From Sipunculus nudus (lineage: Eukaryota > Annelida > Sipuncula > Golfingiida > Sipunculidae): a stretch of DNA of 64,000 nucleotides. This document shows, in pieces, positions 1-7,499 of this stretch (position 1 is the stretch's first letter; every line of letters begins with the position of its first letter). The notes beneath the pieces are model-generated. The model had not been told where the DNA came from. It saw nothing but the letters and a program-made list of their open reading frames with translations, and did not search any database. The stretch lies in assembly GCA_026874595.1 (NCBI GenBank), contig CM049314.1, positions 79,097,300-79,161,299 on the forward strand, given 5' to 3'. The position numbers and the translations under genes were made by a program.

Positions 1-5
1 TTTGA
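1..5 (+). repeat. Tail of a preceding H-type monomer
   Basis: The first five bases TTTGA match the end of H-type monomers, whose tails read CAGTTTTGA just before the next unit. H is followed by A at almost every other junction in the window, so the array continues to the left with H. Confidence 0.8.
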
Positions 6-380
6 GGTGTTTTCACCGTAAGCAAAGCATAAGCAAAGCGTAAGCAAACTGTAAGCAAAGGAACTGTGTCTTGATAAATCGTGTTTGCAACTATTTTCTG
101 AAGAAATAATGTATTATTCGACATTCAAAGAATCTATTTCTGTCGAATATGGTGCAAAACTGTTGAAAAACTGAGGTAAAATATGCAAAAGGATAAAAGA
201 ATCCATAATGTCATTTTAAGAAAGTAGCGGATTTTTATAATTGTGGTTTTGATTGAACAATTTTACCCTTAATATTTAGATTCCTGATAACTAACAGTAA
301 CCATTTTGTTGCCAGGTAAACAGTGTGTGCCCCTATGGGTCATATTTGTGTGTATTTGTGGAAAAATGCTTAAATTGTGT
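6..380 (+). repeat. Monomer subfamily A (reference copy, 375 bp)
   Basis: Diagnostic points: head GGTGTTTTCACCG, AAATCGTGTTTGCAAC, GACATTCAAAG (left copies) or GACATTCAGAG (right copies), CTGTTGAAAAA instead of CTGTAGAAAAA, GGATAAAAGAATCC, AGTAACCATTTTGTTGCC and CAGTGTGTGCCCC. Copies start at 6, 7500, 10490, 13480, 16025, 17901, 21267, 23142, 24266, 26141 (divergent), 28540, 32667, 34542, 36793, 43545, 46169, 48795, 50670, 52545, 57423 and 62302. Monomers with an A head and another tail start at 29288, 39044, 41670 and 59298. A nearly always follows an H monomer. Copies at 16025 and 21267 form a variant (A2) with TAAATTATGC and GGTCAAATTTG. Confidence 0.93.
18..61 (+). repeat. 11-bp subrepeat block in the monomer head (4 units)
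   Basis: Four tandem 11-bp units of the form RTAAGCAAAgc lie at 18-28, 29-39, 40-50 and 51-61. Each contains TAA; because 11 is 2 modulo 3, successive TAA codons stop all three plus-strand frames. The block recurs at the head of essentially every monomer. The short B monomers have three units (390-422 in the first) and the long B monomers four (16409-16452). This accounts exactly for 362 versus 373 bp. Confidence 0.93.
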
Positions 381-465
381 GGTGTTTTCATAAGCAAAGA
401 ATAAGCAAACTGTAAGCAAAGGAACTGTATCTTGAACTATCCTTTTTGCATCTATTTTCTGAAGA

Positions 466-479
466 AATAATGTATTATT
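466..479. other. Dyad AATAAT-GT-ATTATT (exemplar)
   Basis: A 6-bp perfect inverted repeat around a GT centre, in the conserved GAAGAAATAATGTATTATT stretch. It is present in all subfamilies except H, H' and J, which read AATAATGAATTACT and keep only TAAT-GA-ATTA. In D the arms extend to seven bases because T follows ATTATT. No function is known to me; it is a candidate cruciform or dimer-binding site. Confidence 0.85.
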
Positions 480-483
480 CTAC

Positions 484-493
484 TTCCCGGGAA
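484..493. other. Palindrome TTCCCGGGAA (exemplar)
   Basis: A perfect 10-bp palindrome holding CCCGGG in most B, C, F and G monomers. H keeps the CCCGGG core in the right domain (CCCGGGTATC) and has CACGGG in the left. A, D, E and I lack it (GACATTCAGAG, GACATTCAGGT, ACTTTTCTGTA), and C2 has CCCAGG. It gives an alternating pattern of CpG-containing and CpG-free sites along the HOR. Confidence 0.85.
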
Positions 494-587
494 TCTATTT
501 CTGTCGAAAACGGTGCAAAACTGTAGAAAAATTGAGGTAAAATATGCAAAAGGTTCACGAAAATCCACAATGTCACTCTTATAACGT

Positions 588-609
588 TTCAGAATTTTCT
601 ATTTCTGAA
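588..609. other. Dyad TTCAGAA-8-TTCTGAA (exemplar)
   Basis: Arms at 588-594 and 603-609 are perfect 7-bp complements with an 8-base loop TTTTCTAT. Present in B and G and, with small changes, F. H has a shorter version (ATCAGA / TCTGAT), C a weakened one (TCGGAA / TTCTGA), and A, D and E have unrelated sequence here (AGCGGATTTTTATAA). Confidence 0.8.
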
Positions 610-742
610 TTTGATTGAACAATTTTACCCTTAATATTAAGATTCCTGATCACTAACAGGAACTATTTTGTAGCCAGGTAAACAGTCTGTGTCCCCATGG
701 GTTATATTTGTGTGTATTTGTAGAATAATGCTTAAATTGTGT

Positions 743-1118
743 GGTGTTTTCATCGTAAGCAAAGCATAAGCAAAGCATAAGCAAACTGTAAGCATATGAG
801 CTGTGTCTTAATTATTCCTTTTTGCAACTATTTCTTGAAGAAATAATGTATTATTCTACTTCCCGGGAATCTATTTCTGTCTAATATGGTGCAAAACTGT
901 AGAAAAATTGAGGTAAAATATGCAAAAGGGTCACTAAAATCCACAACGTTACTTTTTTAAAGTATCGGAATTTTCTATTTCTGATTTTGCTTAAACGATT
1001 TTACCCTTAATTTTTAGATTCACCTTTACTGACAGGTGCAATTATATAGCCATGGAAGCAGTCTGTGTCCCTATGGGTTATATTCGTATATATTTATAGA
1101 AAAATGCTTAAACTGTGT
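743..1118 (+). repeat. Monomer subfamily C (reference copy, 376 bp)
   Basis: Diagnostic points: AGCATATGAGCTGTGTC, CTTAATTATTCC (left copies) or CTTAAATATTCC (right copies), TTTCTTGAAG, TTCCCGGGAATC, CTGTCTAATATGG, GGGTCACTAAAATCC, AGTATCGGAATTTTC, CACCTTTACTGACAGGTG or CACCTTCACTGACAGGTG, GCCATGGAAGCAG and the tail TATTCGTATATATTTATAG. Copies start at 743, 8237, 11227, 14217, 18638, 25014, 27413, 29664, 33415, 35666, 37541, 40167, 42420, 44293, 46917, 47668, 49543, 51418, 53293, 54044, 54795, 58171 and 63050. C heads with other tails start at 22766, 23890 and 35290. The right half of C aligns with H rather than with A, B or D, so the subfamilies are themselves old mosaics. Confidence 0.93.
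1021..1038. other. Dyad CACCT-8-AGGTG in C/H class (exemplar)
   Basis: In C and H tails, CACCT and AGGTG pair with an 8-base loop. It aligns without gaps to the TTCCTG-8-CAGGAA dyad of the B/D/G class. Most differences between the two aligned versions fall in the arm bases, so the hairpin has been re-formed one register over. In subfamily I the right arm is ACGTG, which breaks two pairs. Confidence 0.8.
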
Positions 1119-1493
1119 GTTGTTTTAATCGTAAGCAAAGCATAAGCAAAGCGTAAGCAAACTGTAAGCAAAGGAACAGTGTCTTGATAAATGCTTTTTG
1201 CAACTATTTTCTGAAGAAATAATGTATTATTTGACATTCAGGTAATCTATTTCTGTCGAATATGGTGCAAAACTGTAGAAAAATTGAGATGAAATATGCA
1301 AAAGGATCACAAAAATCCATGATGTGACTTTAAGAAAGTAGCGGATTTTTATAATAGTGGTTTTGATTGAACAATTTTGCCCTTAATATTTAGATTCCTG
1401 ATCACTAACAGGAACTATTTTTGGCCAGGTAAACAGTCTGTGCCCCTATGGGTCATATTTGTGTGTATTTGTGGAAAAATGCTTAAATTGTGT
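1119..1493 (+). repeat. Monomer subfamily D (reference copy, 375 bp)
   Basis: Diagnostic points: head TTTTAATCGTAAGC, ATTTGACATTCAGGTAATC, TTGAGATGAAATATGC, GGATCACAAAAATCC, CATGATGTGACTTTAAG, AACAATTTTGCCC, GGAACTATTTTTAGCC. Left copies have CAAAGGAACAGTG and AAATGCTTTTTGC. Right copies have GTAAGCTAAGG, AAATTGTTTTTGC and TTTTCTCAAG. Copies start at 1119, 8613, 11603, 14593, 19014, 25390, 27789, 30040, 33791, 36042, 38293, 39419, 40919, 42045, 42796, 44669, 45420, 47293, 48044, 49919, 51794, 53669, 54420, 55171, 58547, 59674 and 63426. D heads with C tails start at 37917 and 40543. The copies at 42796 and 45420 keep a left-type head inside the right domain. Confidence 0.93.
1395..1414. other. 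Dyad TTCCTG-8-CAGGAA in B/D/G class (exemplar)
   Basis: A perfect 6-bp inverted repeat with loop ATCACTAA in D monomers and in left-domain B and G. A and E weaken it (CAGTAACC). Right-domain B also weakens it (CAGAAAC). F keeps TTCC/GGAA with a T-G apposition in its ACGGGAAC form. Confidence 0.8.
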
Positions 1494-1868
1494 GGTGTTT
1501 TCATCGTAAGCAAAGCATAAGCAAAGAATAAGCAAACTGTAAGCAAAGGAACTGTGTCTTGATAAATCCTTTTTACATTTATTTTCTAAAGAAATAATGT
1601 ATTATTCGACATTCAGAGAATCTATTTCTGTCGAATATGGTGCAAAACTGTTGAAAAATTGAGGTAAAATATGCAAAAGGATAAAAGAATCCATAATGTC
1701 ATTTTAAGAAAGTAGCGGATTTTTATAACTGTGGTTTTGATTGAACAATTTTACCCTTAATATTTAGATTCCTGATCACAAACAGTAACCATTTTGTTGC
1801 CAGGTAAACAGTCTGTGCCCCTATGGGTCATATTTTTGTGTATTTGTGGAAAAATGCTTAAATTGTGT
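1494..1868 (+). repeat. Monomer subfamily E (reference copy, 375 bp)
   Basis: Diagnostic points: CCTTTTTACATTTATTTTC, TAAAGAAATAATG, GACATTCAGAGAATC, CTGTTGAAAAATTG, TTATAACTGTGG, CCTGATCACAAACAGTAACC. It resembles A in its central part. Only five copies exist, at 1494, 8988, 11978, 14968 and 19389, all in the left third and always between D and F. E is absent to the right of 19763. Confidence 0.92.
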
Positions 1869-2244
1869 GGTGTTTTCTTGGTAAGCAACGCATAAGCAAA
1901 GAATAAGCAAACTGTAGGCAAAGGAACTGTGTCTTGATAAATCCTTTTTGCATCTATTTTCTGAAGAAATAATGTATTATTCTACTTCCCGGGAATCTAT
2001 TTCTGTCGAAAACGGTGCAAAACTGTAGAAAAATTGAGGTAAAATATGCTAAAGGTTCACAAAAATCCACAATGTCACTCTTATAACGTTTAAGAATTTT
2101 CTATTTCTGAATTTGATTGAACAATTTTACCCTTAATATTTAGATTCCTGATCACTAACGGGAACTATTTTGTAGTCAGGTAACCAGTCTGTGTCCCTAT
2201 GGTTCATATTTTTGTGTATTTGTAGAAAAATGCTTAAATTGTGT
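1869..2244 (+). repeat. Monomer subfamily F (reference copy, 376 bp)
   Basis: Diagnostic points: AGCAACGCATAAGC and ACTGTAGGCAAAGG in most copies, CGAAAACGGTGC, ATATGCTAAAGGTTC, TTTTGTAGTCAGGTAACCAG and CCCTATGGTTCATATTTTTG. Copies start at 1869, 5997, 9363, 12353, 15343 (truncated), 19764 and 26517. Most are 375 bp, with CACTCTAAAACG where the copies at 1869 and 15343 read CACTCTTATAACG. F is limited to the left part except for the isolated copy at 26517. Confidence 0.92.
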
Positions 2245-2620
2245 GGTGTTTTCATCGTAAGCAAAGCATAAGCAAAGAATAAGCAAACTGTAAGCAAAGG
2301 AACTGTATCTTGAACTATCCTTTTTGCAACTATTTTCTGAAGAAATAATGTATTATTCTACCTCCCGGGAATCTATTTCTGTCGAAAACGCTGCAAAACT
2401 GTAGAAAAATTGAGGTAAAATATGCAAAAGGTTAACAAAAATCCACAATGTCACTCTTATAACGTTTCAGAATTTTCTATTTCTGAATTTGATTGAACAA
2501 TTTTGCCCTTAATATTAAGTTTCCTGTTCACTAACGGGAACTATTTTGTAGCCAGGTAAACAGTCTGTGTCCCCATGGGTTATATTCGTATATATTTATA
2601 GAAAAATGCTTAAATTGTGT
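2245..2620 (+). repeat. Monomer subfamily G (reference copy, 376 bp)
   Basis: Diagnostic points: B-like GTATCTTGAACTATCC but with TTTGCAACTATT, CTACCTCCCGGG in most copies and CGAAAACGCTGC. Two tail forms exist. Copies at 2245 and 4121 end with TATTAAGTTTCCTGTTCAC and TATTCGTATATATTTATAG. Copies at 6372, 9738, 12728, 16773, 20139 and 26892 end B-like with GTAGAATAATGC. G therefore looks like a B derivative whose tail has been exchanged in the copies of the 1876-bp unit. Confidence 0.9.
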
Positions 2621-2995
2621 GGTGTTTTCATCGTAAGCAAAGCATAAGCAAAGCGTAAGCAAACTGAAAGCAAAGGAACTGTGTCTTGATAAATCCTTTT
2701 TGCAACTATTTTCAGAAGAAATAATGTATTATTTGACTTTCAGGGAACCTATTTCTGTCGAATATGGTGCAAAACTGTAGAAAAAATAAGATGAAATATG
2801 CAAAAGGATCACAAAAATCCATAATGTAACTTTAAGAAAGTAGCGGATTTTTATAATTGTGGTTTTGATTGAACAATTTTGCCCTTAATATTTAGATTCC
2901 TGATCACTAACAGGAACTATTTTTAGCCAGGTAAACAGTCTGTTCCAGCATTGGTCATATTTGTGTGTATTTGTGGAAAAATGCTTAAATTGTGT
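2621..2995 (+). repeat. Monomer subfamily D2 (reference copy, 375 bp)
   Basis: A D relative recognised by ATTTTCAGAAGAAATAATG, TTTGACTTTCAGGGAACC, GTAGAAAAAATAAGATG, CCATAATGTAAC and GTTCCAGCATTGG. Copies start at 2621 and 4497 inside the duplicated pentamer. A third at 31915 (376 bp) shares the head but has CATGATGTGAC and a different tail (CAGGTTGTGTCCCTTTGGG). Confidence 0.9.
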
Positions 2996-3369
2996 GGTTT
3001 TTTCATGGTAAGCAAGCAAAAGCAAAGAATAAGCAAACTGTAAGCAAAGGAACTGTGTCTTCATAAATTCTTTTGCAACCTGTTTCTTAAGAAATAATGA
3101 ATTACTCTTCTTCCCGGATATCTATTTTTGTTGAACATGGTGCAACACTGTAGAAAAATTGAGGTAAAATATGCAAAAGGGTCACCAAAATCCGCAATGT
3201 TACTTTTTTAAAGTATCAGAATTTTCTATATCTGATTTTGCTTAAACGATTTTACCCTTAATTTTTAGATTCACCTTCACTGACAGGTGAAATTATATAG
3301 CCAGGGAACCAGTCTGTGTCCCTATGGGTCATATTTGTATATATTTATAGAAAAATGCGTAAGTTTTGA
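2996..3369 (+). repeat. Monomer subfamily H' (reference copy, 374 bp)
   Basis: H relative with CACCAAAATCCGCAATG, GACAGGTGAAATTA and a tail reading ATGCGTAAGTTTTGAGG or ATGGTTAAGTTTTGAGG rather than ATGCGTCAGTTTTGAGG. Copies start at 2996, 4872, 30415, 55546 and 60049. Every copy is followed by I and then J, so H' marks the start of a fixed H'-I-J trimer. The first two copies share a damaged head (ATGGTAAGCAAGCAAAAGC, AAATTCTTTTGC, ATTTTTGT). Confidence 0.92.
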
Positions 3370-3745
3370 GGTATTTTCACCGTAAGCAAAGCATAAGCAA
3401 AGCGTAAGCAAACTCTAAGCAAAGGAACTGTGTCTTGATAAATCCTTTTTACATCTATTTTCTAAAGAAATAATGTATTATTCTACTTTTCTGTAATATA
3501 GTTCTCTCGAATATTGTGTTAAACTGTAGAAAAATTGAGCTTAAATATTCAAAAGGGTCACAAAAATCCACAACGTTACTTTTATAAAGTATCAGAATTT
3601 TCTATTTCTGATTTTGCTTAAACGATTTAACCCTTAAATTTTAGATTCACCTTCACTGACACGTGCAATTATATAGTCAGGGAAGCAATCTGTGTCCCTA
3701 TGGGTCATATTCGTAAATATTTATAGAAAAATGCTTAAATTATGT
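3370..3745 (+). repeat. Monomer subfamily I (reference copy, 376 bp, most divergent)
   Basis: Diagnostic points: AACTCTAAGC, CTACTTTTCTGTAATATAG, TCGAATATTGTGTTAAACTG, TTGAGCTTAAATATTC, GATTTAACCCTTAAATTTTAG, GACACGTGCAATTA, ATAGTCAGGGAAGCAATC. It lacks the CCCGGG palindrome and the otherwise conserved GAGGTAAAATATGC box. Copies start at 3370, 5246, 30791, 55922 and 60425, always between H' and J. Confidence 0.93.
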
Positions 3746-4120
3746 GGTGTTTTCATCGTAAGCAAAGCATAAGCAAAGCGTAAACAAACTGTAAGCAAAG
3801 GAACTGTGTCTTCATAAATCCTTTTTGCAACTTATTTCTAAAGAAATAATGAATTACTCTTCTTCCCGGGTATCTATTTCTGTCGAACTTGGTGCAAAAC
3901 TGTAGAAAAATGGAGGTAAAATATGCAAAAGGATAAAAAAATCCATAATGTCACTTTAAGAAATTAGCGGATTTTTATAATTGTGGTTTAGATTGAACAA
4001 TTTTACCCTTAATATTTAGATTCCTGATCACAAACAGTAACCATTTTGTTGCCAGGTAAACAGTCTGTGTCCCTATGGGTCATATTCGTATATATTTATA
4101 GAAAAATGCTTAAATTGTGT
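3746..4120 (+). repeat. Monomer subfamily J (reference copy, 375 bp)
   Basis: Diagnostic points: GCGTAAACAAACTG, H-like head with TCTTCATAAATCC and ATGAATTACTCTTC, AAATGGAGGTAAAATATGC, and a tail from another class. Copies start at 3746, 5622, 31167, 56298 and 60801. Tails differ: E/A-like with GATCACAAACAGTAACC at 3746 and 5622, A-like with CAGTGTGTGCCCC at 31167, and D-like with GGAACTTTTTTTAGCC at 56298 and 60801 (373 bp, one C lost in GTGCCCTATGGG). The head is thus a conserved unit joined to three different right halves. Confidence 0.9.
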
Positions 4121-5996
4121 GGTGTTTTCATCGTAAGCAAAGCATAAGCAAAGAATAAGCAAACTGTAAGCAAAGGAACTGTATCTTGAACTATCCTTTT
4201 TGCAACTATTTTCTGAAGAAATAATGTATTATTCTACCTCCCGGGAATCTATTTCTGTCGAAAACGCTGCAAAACTGTAGAAAAATTGAGGTAAAATATG
4301 CAAAAGGTTAACAAAAATCCACAATGTCACTCTTATAACGTTTCAGAATTTTCTATTTCTGAATTTGATTGAACAATTTTGCCCTTAATATTAAGTTTCC
4401 TGTTCACTAACGGGAACTATTTTGTAGCCAGGTAAACAGTCTGTGTCCCCATGGGTTATATTCGTATATATTTATAGAAAAATGCTTAAATTGTGTGGTG
4501 TTTTCATCGTAAGCAAAGCATAAGCAAAGCGTAAGCAAACTGTAAGCAAAGGAACTGTGTCTTGATAAATCCTTTTTGCAACTATTTTCAGAAGAAATAA
4601 TGTATTATTTGACTTTCAGGGAACCTATTTCTGTCGAATATGGTGCAAAACTGTAGAAAAAATAAGATGAAATATGCAAAAGGATCACAAAAATCCATAA
4701 TGTAACTTTAAGAAAGTAGCGGATTTTTATAATTGTGGTTTTGATTGAACAATTTTGCCCTTAATATTTAGATTCCTGATCACTAACAGGAACTATTTTT
4801 AGCCAGGTAAACAGTCTGTTCCAGCATTGGTCATATTTGTGTGTATTTGTGGAAAAATGCTTAAATTGTGTGGTTTTTTCATGGTTAGCAAGCAAAAGCA
4901 AAGAATAAGCAAACTGTAAGCAAAGGAACTGTGTCTTCATAAATTCTTTTGCAACCTGTTTCTTAAGAAATAATGAATTACTCTTCTTCCCGGATATCTA
5001 TTTTTGTCGAACATGGTGCAACACTGTAGAAAAATTGAGGTAAAATATGCAAAAGGGTCACCAAAATCCGCAATGTTACTTTTTTAAAGTATCAGAATTT
5101 TCTATATCTGATTTTGCTTAAACGATTTTACCCTTAATTTTTAGATTCACCTTCACTGACAGGTGAAATTATATAGCCAGGGAACCAGTCTGTGTCCCTA
5201 TGGGTCATATTTGTATATATTTATAGAAAAATGCGTAAGTTTTGAGGTATTTTCACCGTAAGCAAAGCATAAGCAAAGCGTAAGCAAACTCTAAGCAAAG
5301 GAACTGTGTCTTGATAAATCCTTTTTACATCTATTTTCTAAAGAAATAATGTATTATTCTACTTTTCTGTAATATAGTTCTCTCGAATATTGTGTTAAAC
5401 TGTAGAAAAATTGAGCTTAAATATTCAAAAGGGTCACAAAAATCCACAACGTTACTTTTATAAAGTATCAGAATTTTCTATTTCTGATTTTGCTTAAACG
5501 ATTTAACCCTTAAATTTTAGATTCACCTTCACTGACACGTGCAATTATATAGTCAGGGAAGCAATCTGTGTCCCTATGGGTCATATTCGTAAATATTTAT
5601 AGAAAAATGCTTAAATTATGTGGTGTTTTCATCGTAAGCAAAGCATAAGCAAAGCGTAAACAAACTGTAAGCAAAGGAACTGTGTCTTCATAAATCCTTT
5701 TTGCAACTTATTTCTAAAGAAATAATGAATTACTCTTCTTCCCGGGTATCTATTTCTGTCGAACTTGGTGCAAAACTGTAGAAAAATGGAGGTAAAATAT
5801 GCAAAAGGATAAAAAAATCCATAATGTCACTTTAAGAAATTAGCGGATTTTTATAATTGTGGTTTAGATTGAACAATTTTACCCTTAATATTTAGATTCC
5901 TGATCACAAACAGTAACCATTTTGTTGCCAGGTAAACAGTCAGTGTCCCTATGGGTCATATTCGTATATATTTATAGAAAAATGCTTAAATTGTGT
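4121..5996 (+). repeat. Pentamer G-D2-H'-I-J, copy 2 (1876 bp)
   Basis: Monomer starts 4121, 4497, 4872, 5246, 5622, each exactly 1876 bp after its partner in copy 1. Only a handful of substitutions separate the two copies by eye, including CAGTCAGTGTCCC at the end of this copy. This points to a recent tandem duplication. Confidence 0.93.
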
Positions 5997-6747
5997 GGTG
6001 TTTTCATCGTAAGCAAAGCATAAGCAAAGCGTAGGCAGACTTTAAGCAAAGGAACTGTGTCTTGATAAATCCTTTTTGCATCTATTTTCTGAAGAAATAA
6101 TGTATTATTCTACTTCCCGGGAATCTATTTCTGTCGAAAACGGTGCAAAACTGTAGACAAATTGAGGTAAAATATGCTAAAGGTTCACAAAAATCCACAA
6201 TGTCACTCTAAAACGTTTCAGAATTTACTATTTCTGAATTTGATTGAACAATTTTGCCCTTAATATTTAGATTCCTGATCACTAACGGGAACTATTTTGT
6301 AGTCAGGTAACCAGTCTGTGTCCCTATGGTTCATATTTTTGTGTATTTGTAGAAAAATGCTTAAATTGTGTGGTGTTTTCATCGTAAGCAAAGCATAAGC
6401 AAAGAATAAGCAAACTGTAAGCAAAGGAACTGTATCTTGAACTATCCTTTTTGCAACTATTTTCTGAAGAAATAATGTATTATTCTACTTCCCGGGAATC
6501 TATTTCTGTCGAAAACGCTGCAAAACTGTAGAAAAATTGAGGTAAAATATGCAAAAGGTTCACAAAAATCCACAATGTCACTCTTATAACGTTTCAGAAT
6601 TTTCTATTTCTGAATTTAATTGAACAATTTTACCCTTAATATTTAGATTCCTGATCACTAACAGGAACTATTTTGTAGCCAGGTAAACAGTCTGTGTCCC
6701 CATGGGTTATATTTGTGTGTATTTGTAGAATAATGCTTAAATTGTGT

Positions 6748-7123
6748 GGTGTTTTCATCGTAAGCAAAGCATAAGCAAAGCATAAGCAAACTGTAAGCAA
6801 ATGAGCTGTGTCTTAATTAATCCTTTTTGCAACTATTTCTTGAAGAAATAATGTATTATTCTACTTCCCAGGAATCTATTTCTGTCTAATATGGTGCAAA
6901 ACTGTAGAAAAATTGAGGTAAAATATGCAAAAGGGTCACTAAAATCCACAACGTTACTTTTATAAAGTATCGGAATTTTCTATTTCTGATTTTGCTTAAA
7001 CGATTTTACCCTTAATTTTTAGATTCACCTTCACTGACAGGTGCAATTATATAGCCATGGAAGCAGTCTGTGTCCCTATAGGTTATATTCGTATATATTT
7101 ATAGAAAAATGCTTAAACTGTGT
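6748..7123 (+). repeat. Monomer subfamily C2 (reference copy, 376 bp)
   Basis: C relative with AGCAAATGAGCTGTGTC in place of AGCATATGAG, CTTAATTAATCC, and TTCCCAGGAATC, which breaks the CCCGGG palindrome. Copies start at 6748, 17149, 20515, 22015 and, truncated, 27268. C2 heads also open the chimeric monomers at 10114 and 13104. C2 lies between G and H in the nonamer. Confidence 0.9.
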
Positions 7124-7499
7124 GGTGTTTCCATCGTAAGCAAAGCATAAGCAAAGAATAAGCAAACTGTAAGCAAAGGAACTGTGTCTTCATAAATCCT
7201 TTTTGCAACTTATTTCTTAAGAAATAATGAATTACTCTTCTTCACGGGTATCTATTTCTGTCGAACATGGTGCAAAACTGTAGAAAAATTGAGGTAAAAT
7301 ATGCAAAAGGGTCACCAAAATCCACAATGTTACTTTTTTTAAGTATCAGAATTTTCTATATCTGATTTTGTTTAAACGATTTTACCCTTAATTTTTAGAT
7401 TCACCTTCACTGACAGGTGCAGTTATATAGCCAGGGAACCAGTTTGTGTCCCTATTGGTCACATTTGTATATATTTATAGAAAAATGCGTCAGTTTTGA
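7124..7499 (+). repeat. Monomer subfamily H (reference copy, 376 bp)
   Basis: Diagnostic points: TGTCTTCATAAATCC, AACTTATTTCTTAAG (left) or AACTTATTTCTTCAG (right), ATAATGAATTACTCTTCTTC, CACGGGTATC or CCCGGGTATC, CGAACATGGTGC, GGGTCACCAAAATCC, TCTATATCTGATTTTG, GCCAGGGAACCAG and tail ATGCGTCAGTTTTGA. Copies start at 7124, 15649, 17525, 20891, 25765, 28164, 32291, 34166, 36417, 38668, 41294, 43171, 45795, 48419, 50294, 52169, 57047, 58922, 61926 and 63801 (cut by the window end). The copies at 43171 and 45795 share a 2-bp loss (GAACTGTCTTC). Confidence 0.93.

Larger units (their letters stand above)
381..742 (+). repeat. Monomer subfamily B (reference copy, 362 bp short form)
   Basis: Diagnostic points: head lacks the CGTAAGC start and reads TTTTCATAAGCAAAGAATAAG, then GTATCTTGAACTATCC, TTTGCATCTATTTTC, TTCCCGGGAATC, CGAAAACGGTGC, AACGTTTCAGAATT, GTCCCCATGGG and GTAGAATAATGC. 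The 362-bp form has three 11-bp head subrepeats and is found at 381, 7875, 10865, 13855 and 18276. The 373-bp form with four subrepeats is at 16400, 21642, 23517, 24641, 28915, 31542, 33042, 34917, 37168, 39794, 43920, 46544, 49170, 51045, 52920, 57798 and 62677. Those at 16400, 21642 and 28915 have tails of other subfamilies. Confidence 0.93.
6..2244 (+). repeat. HOR segment A-B-C-D-E-F (six monomers)
   Basis: Monomer starts 6, 381, 743, 1119, 1494, 1869. Same order as the first six units of the octamer and nonamer. It shares private variants with the segment at 13480 (for instance CACGAAAATCC in B at 559 and 14033, and the CTTATAACG form of F), so these two are closer to each other than either is to the octamers between them. 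Confidence 0.9.
2245..4120 (+). repeat. Pentamer G-D2-H'-I-J, copy 1 (1876 bp)
   Basis: Monomer starts 2245, 2621, 2996, 3370, 3746. It replaces what would be G-C2-H of the nonamer and is followed by an almost identical copy at 4121. Differences I see are single bases, for example CTGAAAGC here against CTGTAAGC, and TTTGTTGAAC against TTTGTCGAAC. Confidence 0.93.
5997..7499 (+). repeat. HOR segment F-G-C2-H
   Basis: Monomer starts 5997, 6372, 6748, 7124. This is the right end of the nonamer order. The F here has an altered head (GTAGGCAGACTTTAAGC) and GTAGACAAATTG. The F-G-C2 part is closely matched by the isolated segment at 26517-27356 (both carry AATTTACT with ACGGGAAC in F and GAATTTAATTG in G). 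Confidence 0.88.

Noticed and set aside
484-507. CENP-B-box-like elements (CCCG and CGAA in one stretch)
   Set aside because: CCCGGGAATCTATTTCTGTCGAA has both outer halves of a reversed box but 15 bases between them instead of 7, and the central conserved base is not in place. No monomer class shows a proper 17-bp match.
670-735. Poly-purine or GT-rich stretch GTGTGTATTTGTGG as Z-DNA or microsatellite
   Set aside because: The alternating GT run is only about six bases long and too short to call.
1120-1260. Telomere-type motifs (TCAGG, TTACCC)
   Set aside because: Only single isolated copies per monomer (for example TTCAGGTAATC in D, TTTTACCCTTAA in many), never in tandem.
2245-5996. Assembly artefact explaining the identical pentamers
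   Set aside because: The copies differ at several single bases spread over the unit, which argues for two real copies, although only spanning reads can settle it.
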